From NCBI GenBank assembly GCA_036560485.1, contig DATBRC010000002.1, positions 1 to 24,989 on the forward strand: 24,989 nt of DNA. Direction: 5' to 3'. Below, piece by piece: positions 7,872 through 15,108 of the stretch (positions within the stretch are counted from its first letter, which is position 1; every line of letters begins with the position of its first letter). The notes beneath the pieces were generated by a model. It was not told where the DNA came from, ran no database searches, and was given only the letters and a program-made list of their open reading frames with translations. The translations under genes and the position numbers were made by a program. This DNA is from DATBRC01 sp036560485. GTDB lineage: Bacteria; Pseudomonadota; Gammaproteobacteria; Burkholderiales; Burkholderiaceae_D.

Positions 7872-8996
7872 TTAGACGCTCTTAATTAAAATAGCCGGTC
7901 GATCAGTCAACATCTCGCGTGCTGCGGTGATGAGTGTCGAGTTCGCAATCTGTTTCAGGCACAAGCTATCGCTATTGATGTGCCGGTCGCAGCCTTCCAG
8001 CAGACAAGGCACACAGTCGCCTTGACCTTGAATCATCATCACATTGCCTTGCCGACCACCGCCGCGCCACGGCCACGGGCTTTCAGGCTTGTTCCAATCC
8101 TTTGGCCATGGCCCCCATTTGATCGGATTGGATGGGCCGAACAATGCGATGGTGGGCGCACCCACTGCTGCAGCGATATGTGTCACTGCTGTGTCGGGGC
8201 CGACAAACAATTTGGCGTGACTGATAAGTTCGGCTGTTTCTGCCAATGATAGTTGACCTGCCATATCGAGGGCCTGTACTTGCTGCGCGATGGCAGCAAC
8301 GTAGGCGCGTTCATCGGCATCAGGGCCGCCGGTCAGCACCACGCTCAAGCCTTGATCAATCAACCATTGCGCCAGTTCTATCCAGCCATCCTGTCGCCAC
8401 ATCTTGTAGGCGAACTTGGGTGAAGGATGCAGCACTGCGTAATTCTTCCCATTCAATGCAGTGAGTTTGTTCGACAATGCTTCGCGCTTGTCGGCGGCAA
8501 TCGATGGCGGCACTACTTGGTAGCAAGGAGCGATGCTCAACAATTCAGTCAAGCGCAAGTCCATCGTGACAGTGTGCGTGTCGCGGTTGTCGAATTTTAT
8601 CCAGCGATCAAGCAGCAGCGTTTTGCCTTTTTCTTCATCGGTAATAAAGCCGATACGGAATTTGGCGCCTACCCATCCATACAGCCGTGCGCGGTCAGAT
8701 GCGATGGTCGCGACCGATAAATCGTAACGTCGCCACAGTTGACGGAATTGCGCGAGTTTGCCGCGCCAGTTGGTGCGGTGGGGGAGCGCGATGATTTGAT
8801 CGATGTCGGGGTTGCCTGCCAAGACGCCTTCGGTGCCTTTGAATACAAGGAAATGCAGTTCTGCGTTGGGCCATGCTTGCTTCATTGATCGTGCAACGGG
8901 GGTTGCAAGCAGCACGTCGCCGATGCGCTGGGTGCAGATCAGCAGGATGCGGCGGGGTGGGTGGTGGTCGAAGGACGAAAACGGCTTGAGACTCAT
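7872..8996 (-). CDS. Glycosyltransferase family 9, LPS heptosyltransferase-like
   Basis: A 374-aa GT-B protein of family GT9, the ADP-heptose:LPS heptosyltransferases (WaaC/WaaF/WaaQ group). The N-terminal domain opens RRILLICTQRIGDVLLATPVARSM, the classic GT9 start. The C-terminal domain has NYAVLHPSPKFAYKMW, then VVLTGGPDADE, and then VGPDTAVTHIAAAVGAPTIALFGPS (~266-290), the ADP-heptose binding region. An uncommon feature is the Cys-rich part near the C-terminus (CVPCLLEGC plus one more Cys about ten residues on). Neighbouring hldD and hldA make ADP-L-glycero-D-manno-heptose, the donor, which strongly fits. Which core heptose it adds (WaaF, WaaQ or another) cannot be decided, so no symbol is given. 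The start ATG at 8996 has only a weak ribosome binding site. Confidence 0.82.
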   Translation of the reverse strand: MSLKPFSSFDHHPPRRILLICTQRIGDVLLATPVARSMKQAWPNAELHFLVFKGTEGVLAGNPDIDQIIALPHRTNWRGKLAQFRQLWRRYDLSVATIASDRARLYGWVGAKFRIGFITDEEKGKTLLLDRWIKFDNRDTHTVTMDLRLTELLSIAPCYQVVPPSIAADKREALSNKLTALNGKNYAVLHPSPKFAYKMWRQDGWIELAQWLIDQGLSVVLTGGPDADERAYVAAIAQQVQALDMAGQLSLAETAELISHAKLFVGPDTAVTHIAAAVGAPTIALFGPSNPIKWGPWPKDWNKPESPWPWRGGGRQGNVMMIQGQGDCVPCLLEGCDRHINSDSLCLKQIANSTLITAAREMLTDRPAILIKSV

Positions 8997-9029
8997 GTAT
9001 TCAAGTTGAACGTTGGTGTAAAAATTGAA

Positions 9030-9455
9030 TCACATTAAATGCGTGAATTCTTTTTCATCACGTGCCATGTGTTGAATACGTTCAACGATAAAAAGTTTTA
9101 TCAACACAGTCAGCAGAAACAGAATTGGGGCGCCCCCAGTATAAAGTGCACCAAATATTTGCCATATTAAACTGCTTTTGTTGTCCTTAAATAAACCCAT
9201 CCAGAAGGCAATAATACATGTAAGACCCAAAATATATCCAATCCAAACTTGCCATGGTATGTACTTTCTCCGTAACTCAGGAAATTTATTCCACGACCAA
9301 AATAGAGCGATCCATCCGCACCATCCAGCGAGATAGAAAGCCGATACCATGTATCCCCAAAACCATATGAGAGTAATGCCGAGAAAATAGACAATGAAGG
9401 TTGGCATAGAGGCCCAGAAAAATATGTCAGCCAATATTTTGAGAGCCCGCTTCAT
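9030..9455 (-). CDS. Small polytopic membrane protein, unknown function
   Basis: About 141 residues starting MKRALKILADIFFWASMP, with four predicted membrane helices: roughly 8-32, 34-54, 70-88 and 103-125 from this start. A charged C-terminal tail follows (VERIQHMARDEKEF). The start is ambiguous. The ATG at 9455 lies four bases after the hldD stop and has GGA seven bases upstream. A TTG at 9467 would add four residues and overlap hldD by eight bases. Either way it is translationally coupled to hldD and 33 bases ahead of the GT9 gene. The A/T-rich DNA and abundance of Trp and aromatic residues are typical of small inner-membrane proteins. No family is recognised. A role as an accessory protein in LPS core assembly is only suggested by position. 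Confidence 0.72.
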   Translation of the reverse strand: MKRALKILADIFFWASMPTFIVYFLGITLIWFWGYMVSAFYLAGWCGWIALFWSWNKFPELRRKYIPWQVWIGYILGLTCIIAFWMGLFKDNKSSLIWQIFGALYTGGAPILFLLTVLIKLFIVERIQHMARDEKEFTHLM

Positions 9456-9459
9456 TTTC

Positions 9460-10458
9460 TTATCCAAGTGCCTTCAACATTTTATCTACATATCGTCCCA
9501 CACCTTGCTCAACATTCAAGAAAGGTTCTTTATATCCACTGCTACGCAACGCACTGATATCTGCTTGCGTATAGCTTTGATATTTTCCCTTCAGTTGATC
9601 AGGAAACGGAATGTAAGTGATCAAACCCTGCCGATGCAATTCAGTCAGATTTGCTTCTGCTTTGCCTTCAGCCTTGCGCAAGGTATTGATGGTCGCTAAG
9701 GCGACATCGTTGAAGCTTTGTGCCTGTCCCGTGCCAAGATTGAAGATGCCCGATTGTTTAGGATGGTCGAGGAAATGCATATTCACCTTGACCACATCTT
9801 CAATCGACACGAAATCACGCAGTTGCCCGCCGTGCTCATATCCGTCACAGCCTTCGAATAACTTGACGCGACCTTCTGCGCGGTACTGATTGAAGAAATG
9901 ATAGGCAACCGACGCCATGCGCCCTTTGTGCTGCTCACGCGGACCATACACATTGAAGTAGCGCAGACCAACGATTTGCGCAGTGCGTTGTTTCCAGCGA
10001 CGGCGCACGATCTGATCGAACAGGAATTTGGAATAAGCGTAAACGTTCAACGGCGCTTCGTATTCACGGCTTTCCTTGAAAACGCTGCCGCCGCCGTAGA
10101 CCGATGCGGAGGACGCGTACAGGTATGGAATTTTTTGTGACTGGCAAAAATCCAGCAAGGCCAACGAGTACTGGTAATTGTTTTCCATCATGTAGCGGCC
10201 GTCTGTTTCCATCGTGTCGGAACAGGCACCTTGATGCAGGATGGCGGTGACTTGTCCATCGAAGCTGCCGGCCTGGATTTTTTGCAGGAAGTCTTTCTTG
10301 TCCAGGAAGTCGGCGATGTCGCAGTCGATCAGATTCTTGAACTTGTCGGCTTTGCTCAGGTTGTCGACCGCGATGATGCGGGTAATGCCGCGATCATTGA
10401 GGGCCTTGACCAGGTTGGAGCCGATGAATCCGGCTGCGCCGGTGACGATGTGGAACAT
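9460..10458 (-). CDS. hldD: ADP-L-glycero-D-manno-heptose 6-epimerase
   Basis: A 332-aa short-chain dehydrogenase/reductase-type epimerase. It shows the NADP-binding motif GAAGFIG at 7-13, an acidic VDNLS after the second strand (31-35), SSASVYG (116-122) and the catalytic pair Tyr140xxxLys144 in YAYSK. RYFNVYGPRE (166-175) is also typical of the extended SDR fold. It converts ADP-D-glycero-D-manno-heptose to the L-glycero form, the last step of the heptose donor pathway in the cytoplasm. The start ATG has GGAG ten bases upstream. It lies downstream of hldA on the same strand, separated by 227 bases that hold a long perfect inverted repeat. The length is slightly above the E. coli enzyme but normal for betaproteobacteria. 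Confidence 0.95.
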   Translation of the reverse strand: MFHIVTGAAGFIGSNLVKALNDRGITRIIAVDNLSKADKFKNLIDCDIADFLDKKDFLQKIQAGSFDGQVTAILHQGACSDTMETDGRYMMENNYQYSLALLDFCQSQKIPYLYASSASVYGGGSVFKESREYEAPLNVYAYSKFLFDQIVRRRWKQRTAQIVGLRYFNVYGPREQHKGRMASVAYHFFNQYRAEGRVKLFEGCDGYEHGGQLRDFVSIEDVVKVNMHFLDHPKQSGIFNLGTGQAQSFNDVALATINTLRKAEGKAEANLTELHRQGLITYIPFPDQLKGKYQSYTQADISALRSSGYKEPFLNVEQGVGRYVDKMLKALG

Positions 10459-10530
10459 GTTTGGTGCACTCCGTTTGTACGGTAAATTTTAATGGCGAAT
10501 GGAAAGGCAGCTTACACCGAATAGTTTAAC

Positions 10531-10617
10531 CCGTCGTTCCCGCGAAAGCGGGAATCCATAGTGCGGCAAACCATCGATCGGACTCAGTATGGATTCCCGC
10601 TTTCGCGGGAACGACGG
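10531..10617. repeat. 87-bp element with perfect 30-bp terminal inverted repeats (dRS3/REP-like)
   Basis: The left arm 10531-10560 and right arm 10588-10617 are exact reverse complements over 30 bases, with a 27-base centre (10561-10587). Each arm also contains its own small hairpin, TTCCCGC-GAAA-GCGGGAA or its complement. The core resembles the CGTCATTCCCGCGAAAGCGGGAATCC-type repeats common in betaproteobacteria and the dRS3 repeats of Neisseria. It lies between hldA and hldD and would form a very stable cruciform or RNA hairpin. It may lower read-through or be a non-autonomous mobile repeat. Confidence 0.85.
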
Positions 10618-10651
10618 TAATTCAATTGTCCTGTTCCATCGTTCTGTTGCA

Positions 10652-10670
10652 TCTTGAGAAAGTCTCAAGA
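10652..10670. repeat. Short perfect hairpin downstream of hldA
   Basis: Arms TCTTGAG (10652-10658) and CTCAAGA (10664-10670) pair over seven bases with a five-base loop. On the minus strand, where hldA ends at 10686, the T-rich run precedes the hairpin instead of following it. It is therefore not a canonical intrinsic terminator for hldA. Confidence 0.4.
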
Positions 10671-10685
10671 AAAAAGTAAGGCAAC

Positions 10686-11639
10686 TTACGCTTTTGCATC
10701 CAACTCCATATCCCGCAAAATTTCCTCGCGGCTGACTGATGCGGTACCCAATTTGCCCACCACGATTCCTGCTGCACGATTGGCGATGCGCATTGCGTCA
10801 GCCAAATCTGCGCCGCTCGCCAGCATCACGCCCAGCGTCGCGATAACAGTATCGCCGGCGCCGCTGACGTCGAACACTTCGCGCGTGTGCGTTGGTACAT
10901 TCAGCACATCAGTTTCCTGGAACAAGCTCATGCCGTCTTCGCTGCGCGTCACGAGCAAAGCATCGAGCCCAAGATCGGCGCGCAGTTTTTTTGCTTTCGT
11001 GACGAGTTCAGCTTCAGTCTTCCAACTGCCGGCGACTTCGCGGAATTCGCTGAGATTGGGTGTGAGCAGCGTTGCGCCACGATAGCGTTGGTAATCATCG
11101 CCTTTAGGGTCAACCAAAACCAGTTTGCCTGCTGCACGCGCAAGCTGAATCATTTCTGCGATGTGCGCCAGGCCGCCTTTGCCGTAATCGGACAGGATCA
11201 CGACATCGGCTTGCGACAAGCGCGCGCGAAAATCTGTCATGACCGCATGCAATACTTCATGGCTCGGTGCGGTCTCGAAATCAATGCGCAATAATTGCTG
11301 ATGCCGCGCGACGGCGCGCAGTTTGATGATGGTGGAAATGCTGTCATCGCGATGCAGTTGCGCGGTGAGGTTGTCATGCTCACTGAGCAAATTTCCCAGC
11401 GCTACGCCTGCTTCATCGGCGCCTACTACCGATAGCAACGTGACTTGCGCGCCGAGCACGGCGATATTGCGCGCGACGTTGGCCGCACCGCCCGGGCGCT
11501 CTTCAACCTTGCTGACGCGCAGGACTGGCACCGGCGCTTCCGGTGAAATGCGTTTGACGTCGCCGAACCAGTAACGATCCAGCATGACATCGCCGATCAC
11601 CAATACTTTTGCGTCATCGAATTTTGGCAATACTTTCAT
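10686..11639 (-). CDS. hldA: D-glycero-beta-D-manno-heptose 7-phosphate kinase (stand-alone kinase domain)
   Basis: A 317-aa PfkB/ribokinase-family kinase equal in length to the N-terminal half of E. coli HldE (RfaE domain I). Features are LVIGDVMLDRYWFGDVKRISPEAPVPVL (13-40, the heptose-kinase signature), PGGAANVARN (49-58) and the C-terminal PfkB signature DVSGAGDT (257-264) with the catalytic Asp263. It phosphorylates heptose 7-phosphate at O1 in ADP-heptose synthesis. The cytidylyltransferase-like second domain (HldC) is absent from this protein and from the window, so it must be encoded elsewhere. This split is common in betaproteobacteria. It lies upstream of hldD on the same strand and downstream of rng, separated by a repeat-filled gap. 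Often annotated rfaE1. Confidence 0.92.
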   Translation of the reverse strand: MKVLPKFDDAKVLVIGDVMLDRYWFGDVKRISPEAPVPVLRVSKVEERPGGAANVARNIAVLGAQVTLLSVVGADEAGVALGNLLSEHDNLTAQLHRDDSISTIIKLRAVARHQQLLRIDFETAPSHEVLHAVMTDFRARLSQADVVILSDYGKGGLAHIAEMIQLARAAGKLVLVDPKGDDYQRYRGATLLTPNLSEFREVAGSWKTEAELVTKAKKLRADLGLDALLVTRSEDGMSLFQETDVLNVPTHTREVFDVSGAGDTVIATLGVMLASGADLADAMRIANRAAGIVVGKLGTASVSREEILRDMELDAKA

Positions 11640-11677
11640 ACTTGTCTTTCGTACTTGTTTGTTTTCTTGATCTTAGT

Positions 11678-11873
11678 CCCCTCCCTTTCAAGGGGAGGGG
11701 TAGAGCCTGCCCCAGACCCGATCTGGGGGTGGGGATGGGTCTAATTTAATGCGGCTGTAGAAACCCATCCCCATCCCTCCTTGCAGGACGCATATTCGCT
11801 TGCAAGCGAATACCGTTCCACAAGCGGACAGCATGCTGTCCAAATTCCTTGTTTCACCCTTCACCTTGAAGGG
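11678..11873. repeat. Cluster of palindromes and G/C-rich inverted repeats between rng and hldA
   Basis: The 253-base gap is nearly filled by pairs of complementary segments. These are a C/G-run hairpin at 11678-11700, a CCCAGA/TCTGGG hairpin (11711-11716 with 11722-11727), a 10-bp pair 11731-11740 with 11763-11772, a perfect 20-bp palindrome at 11793-11812, a perfect 16-bp palindrome at 11826-11841 and a CCCTTC/GAAGGG hairpin (11857-11862 with 11868-11873). No gene was found in it. Repeat families like the CCCCTCCC-type are widespread in intergenic DNA. The region may attenuate read-through from the rng operon into hldA. Confidence 0.7.
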
Positions 11874-11892
11874 GAAGGAACTTAATGCTTAT

Positions 11893-13356
11893 TTACATCA
11901 GGATGACGTCGTACTGTTCCTGGTGATAGATCGTTTCGACTTGCAGTGAAATCGGTTTGCCGATGAAGTCGCCGAGCATCGCGAGATGTTGCGATTCTTC
12001 TTCCAGAAACATGTCGACGACCATTTGCGAAGCCAGAATGCGGAATTCGCGCGGGTTGAATTGTTTTGCTTCACGCAACAATTCGCGCAGGATTTCGTAG
12101 CAGACGGTGCGTGCGGTTTTGACCTGGCCTTTACCTTCGCAGGCGGGGCAGACTTCGCACAGGATATGCGCCAACGATTCGCGCGTACGCTTGCGTGTCA
12201 TCTCGACCAATCCGAGCGCGGAGAATCCAGATACGGAAATCTTGGTGCGATCGCGTGACAACGCTTTATTCAGTTCAGCCAATACGGCAGCCTTGTGTTC
12301 ATTGTTTTCCATATCAATGAAGTCAAGGATGATGATGCCGCCCAGATTGCGCAAGCGCAGCTGGCGTGCAATCGCATGCGCCGCTTCCAGATTGGTCTTG
12401 AAAATCGTGTCGTCGAAGTTGCGGCCGTTGACGTAGCTGCCGGTGTTGACGTCGATCGTGCTCATCGCTTCAGTCTGATCGACGATCAGGTAGCCGCCGG
12501 ATTTGAGATCGACGCGGCGTCCCAGTGCACGTTGAATTTCTTCCTCCACACCGTGCAGATCGAAGATAGGGCGCTCGCCGGTATAGTGCTGTAGTTTGGG
12601 TAAGACCGATGGCGTGTAGGTGGTCGCAAATTGCTCCAGCATTTGATAATTCTCGCGCGAATCGACCTGGATGCTGGTGGTCTCGTCATTGACGAAGTCG
12701 CGCAGCACGCGTTGCGCCAGATTCAAGTCTTGATGCAGCAGGGAAGGCGCCGGTTTGGTCTTGGCCAGTTGCGTGATGGTCGCCCAGGTTTTGCGCAGGT
12801 ATTCCACGTCCATTTGCAAATCGGTGTCGGACGCATCTTCTGCCATTGTGCGAATGATGAAGCCGCCTTTTTCTTCCGGCGGCAGCAGGCTTTGTACCTT
12901 TTTGCGCAGATTCTCGCGCTCGACTTCATTCTCGATGCGTTGCGAGATGCCGATATGCGGATCTTGCGGCAAGTAGACCAGCATGCGGCCTGCAATCGAA
13001 ATCTGCGTCGACAAGCGCGCGCCTTTGGTGCCGATCGGATCCTTGATCACTTGTACCATCAGCGATTGTCCGTCGAACAGGATTTTTTCAATTGGCGTTG
13101 GCGCAGCGTTGGGACCATCGTTGGTGCGCGCTGCCCAAATGTCGGCGACATGCAGAAAAGCTGCGCGACCCAAGCCAATTTCGATAAATGCCGATTGCAT
13201 GCCCGGCAACACGCGCACGACTTTGCCCAGGTAGATATTGCCCGTTATACCGCGTGACAGCGTACGTTCGATGTGGAGTTCTTGGACTGCGCCCTGGACC
13301 ATCAATGCGACACGGGTTTCTTGCGGAGTGATGTTAATTAAAATATCTTCACTCAT
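11893..13356 (-). CDS. rng: Ribonuclease G
   Basis: A 487-aa protein, the normal length of RNase G (RNase E is about twice as long). An N-terminal S1-like domain (~35-125, with ITGNIYLGKVVRVLPGMQSAFIEIG) precedes a 5'-sensor/RNase H-like part and the DNase I-like catalytic core. The metal-binding aspartates are visible as STIDVNTG (Asp302) and IILDFIDM (Asp345). A zinc-link CPAC follows at 403-406 and joins the subunits in this family. It is an endoribonuclease that matures the 16S rRNA 5' end and degrades some mRNAs. It overlaps the maf stop by four bases (ATGA-type), which indicates translational coupling. It is the last gene of the purD-rng run. Confidence 0.95.
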   Translation of the reverse strand: MSEDILINITPQETRVALMVQGAVQELHIERTLSRGITGNIYLGKVVRVLPGMQSAFIEIGLGRAAFLHVADIWAARTNDGPNAAPTPIEKILFDGQSLMVQVIKDPIGTKGARLSTQISIAGRMLVYLPQDPHIGISQRIENEVERENLRKKVQSLLPPEEKGGFIIRTMAEDASDTDLQMDVEYLRKTWATITQLAKTKPAPSLLHQDLNLAQRVLRDFVNDETTSIQVDSRENYQMLEQFATTYTPSVLPKLQHYTGERPIFDLHGVEEEIQRALGRRVDLKSGGYLIVDQTEAMSTIDVNTGSYVNGRNFDDTIFKTNLEAAHAIARQLRLRNLGGIIILDFIDMENNEHKAAVLAELNKALSRDRTKISVSGFSALGLVEMTRKRTRESLAHILCEVCPACEGKGQVKTARTVCYEILRELLREAKQFNPREFRILASQMVVDMFLEEESQHLAMLGDFIGKPISLQVETIYHQEQYDVILM

Positions 13357-13970
13357 AGAATACGGAGCCCAGCCTGTTGCAACATTTGCGCAGTTTCAAA
13401 AAGCGGTAAGCCCATGATGCCGGAATAGCTGCCGGCGATGTCTTGCACGAATAAGGCACCCACACCTTGAATCGCATAACCGCCCGCTTTGTCAAAGGGC
13501 TCTTGCGATGCGCAATAGGCGCGAATCATGTCTTCCGATAATTTGGTAAAAGCGACATCGGATTTCTGGGTAACTTGCCACAGTTCGTCCAGATGTTTGA
13601 CCGCGACGCTGGTGAGTACTTGATGGGTGCGTCCCGACAAGGACTGCAACATCTCAATGGCTTCATTCAAATCAGCGGGTTTGCCCAGAATTCGTCCATC
13701 CAGCACGACCGTGGTGTCAGCCGCCAAAACAGGCCGAACCGGCAACTTGCGCCATAACATGGTGTGGTGCGAGCACTCTGCTTTTTCACGCGCAACACGT
13801 GCGACATAATCGATTGCTATCTCGTTGGGAAGAACGGCCTCGGTAACTTCCGGGCCTCTTGGCGTGTGGTCTCGCAGCAGCAACAATTCGAACTCAATAC
13901 CGATCTGACGCAACAACTCGCGCCTGCGCGGGCTCTTCGAAGCGAGATAAATCTTATCGGTAGGTCTCAT
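13353..13970 (-). CDS. maf: Maf-family nucleoside triphosphate pyrophosphatase (YhdE-type)
   Basis: A 205-aa Maf protein. It shows the family signature SKSPRRRELLRQIG (11-24), the AADTTVVLDGRILGKP block (83-98) with the catalytic Asp85, and EPFDKAGGYAIQG (157-169). These enzymes hydrolyse dTTP/UTP and modified nucleotides to monophosphates, guarding the nucleotide pool and affecting division. Overlap with rng by four bases and its place after rlmH give the order rlmH-maf-rng, as in many betaproteobacteria. The subtype (YhdE rather than YceF) is inferred from the AGGYAIQG motif and context. Confidence 0.92.
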   Translation of the reverse strand: MRPTDKIYLASKSPRRRELLRQIGIEFELLLLRDHTPRGPEVTEAVLPNEIAIDYVARVAREKAECSHHTMLWRKLPVRPVLAADTTVVLDGRILGKPADLNEAIEMLQSLSGRTHQVLTSVAVKHLDELWQVTQKSDVAFTKLSEDMIRAYCASQEPFDKAGGYAIQGVGALFVQDIAGSYSGIMGLPLFETAQMLQQAGLRIL

Positions 13971-13986
13971 GATCTTTTATGTGCTT

Positions 13987-14457
13987 CTATATCCGATGAT
14001 AAGGATGATTTTGCGTAATCGACCAGGCACGGTACAGCTGTTCTGCCAATAACACCCGCACCATCCCGTGCGGCAGGGTCAGGCTGGATATCCGTATCAG
14101 CATGTCTGCAGCTCCTTTAAACTCTGCATCCAGGCCATCCGCGCCCCCGATCACAAATGTAACATCTCGGCCGTCTTGTTGCCACTGTAAAAGATGCTGT
14201 GACAGCTGGACTGTTGTAATGTCTTTACCATGCTCGTCCAGCGCAATGATGCGGGAACCCTTCGGTATAGCAGATTCGATTCTGGTTCGCTCCAGCGCCA
14301 TTACCGTTTCTGCTGTTTTGCTGCCTGAGCGGTCGACCGGTTTTATCTCTTTAAGATGCAGGCGGCACTCCGGCGGCATCCGTTTGGCGTACTCTGCAAA
14401 ACCGGTTTCGATCCAGCCGGGCATCTTGTGGCCCACGGCAGCGATGATGAGCTGCAT
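13987..14457 (-). CDS. rlmH: 23S rRNA (pseudouridine1915-N3)-methyltransferase RlmH
   Basis: A 156-aa SPOUT-class methyltransferase of the exact family length. The N-terminus MQLIIAAVGHKMPGWIETGFAEYAKRM and the C-terminal knot FVIGGADGLD with ISSLTLPHGMVRVLLAEQLYRAW are diagnostic. It uses SAM to methylate pseudouridine 1915 in helix 69 of 23S rRNA on the assembled 70S ribosome. It follows rsfS by nine bases and precedes maf by 16 on the same strand. The pairing with RsfS, another ribosome factor, is widely conserved. Confidence 0.96.
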   Translation of the reverse strand: MQLIIAAVGHKMPGWIETGFAEYAKRMPPECRLHLKEIKPVDRSGSKTAETVMALERTRIESAIPKGSRIIALDEHGKDITTVQLSQHLLQWQQDGRDVTFVIGGADGLDAEFKGAADMLIRISSLTLPHGMVRVLLAEQLYRAWSITQNHPYHRI

Positions 14458-14466
14458 AAGCTTAAA

Positions 14467-15108
14467 TTACTCTGCAGTCTTGGCTTTTACAGCACGTTTG
14501 ACCGGTGCGCGTTTAGGCGCGCTGGATGTGCTTTTGGCTGCGGATTTTTTCGGTACGCTCTTTGATGTGGCCACTTTGACGGTTTTTCCAACCGGAGGCT
14601 TGGCCGCACGCTTTTTAGGGACTGCTGCGTCGGCGGGTGCTTTGCGCGTCGTTTTCTTCGGTGCGTCCTCTAATGTGGTCTGACTGGCAACCAGGTGTCC
14701 GCCACGTTTTTTTGCCGGTGCTGCCTCGTCCATTGGTTCGGAAGCCGTGCGCTTGGAAATACGCTTGGCGGCACCGAATTTGACTTCTTTTTCACCCCAG
14801 ATTTCTTCCAGGCGATAGTAGGCGCGGATCGCCGGTTGCATGATATGCACGATCATGTCGCCCAAGTCGACCAACACCCATTCGCCGGTGTCTTCCCCTT
14901 CGATGCTGATAATGTGCCCGCCATTCTCCTTGACCTTGTCGCGTACTGATGCAGCGAGTGCTTTGGTTTGGCGGTTGGAGGTACCGGATGCGATGGCGAT
15001 GCGGTCGAACAGGCTGGTCAAATGCGTGGTGTCAAACACGTTGATGTCTTGTGCCTTGACGTCTTCCAGCGCGTCGATGACCAATGTTTGCAGTTTTTTA
15101 ATATCCAT
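14467..15108 (-). CDS. rsfS: Ribosomal silencing factor RsfS with long basic C-terminal tail
   Basis: Residues 1-~110 are a complete RsfS domain (Iojap/DUF143): a start MDIKKLQTLVIDALEDVKAQDI, then DRIAIASGTSNRQTKALA and GEDTGEWVLVDLGDMIVHIMQP. It binds ribosomal protein uL14 and blocks subunit joining during starvation. The remaining ~100 residues are unlike the compact family (usually about 105-130 aa in total). They are rich in Lys, Ala, Pro, Ser and Thr with repeated KK, KR and AAK clusters, resembling histone H1-like tails, and are probably disordered and nucleic-acid binding. The reading frame is clean, so this is a true extension. The ATG directly abuts the nadD stop (TAAATG), indicating coupling. 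Confidence 0.93.
   Translation of the reverse strand: MDIKKLQTLVIDALEDVKAQDINVFDTTHLTSLFDRIAIASGTSNRQTKALAASVRDKVKENGGHIISIEGEDTGEWVLVDLGDMIVHIMQPAIRAYYRLEEIWGEKEVKFGAAKRISKRTASEPMDEAAPAKKRGGHLVASQTTLEDAPKKTTRKAPADAAVPKKRAAKPPVGKTVKVATSKSVPKKSAAKSTSSAPKRAPVKRAVKAKTAE

Noticed and set aside
7852..7882. AGAGCG/CGCTCT pair near the end of the GT9 gene as a bidirectional terminator
   Set aside because: The loop is 19 bases and the second arm lies inside the coding end of the GT9 gene; pairing is weak.
10652..10685. Intrinsic terminator of hldA
   Set aside because: The T-rich run comes before the hairpin on the transcribed strand, the wrong order for a rho-independent terminator.
12631..13257. 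Long plus-strand frame of 208 codons opposite rng
   Set aside because: It is antisense to a clear RNase G gene, has no known motif and reflects codon bias on the opposite strand.
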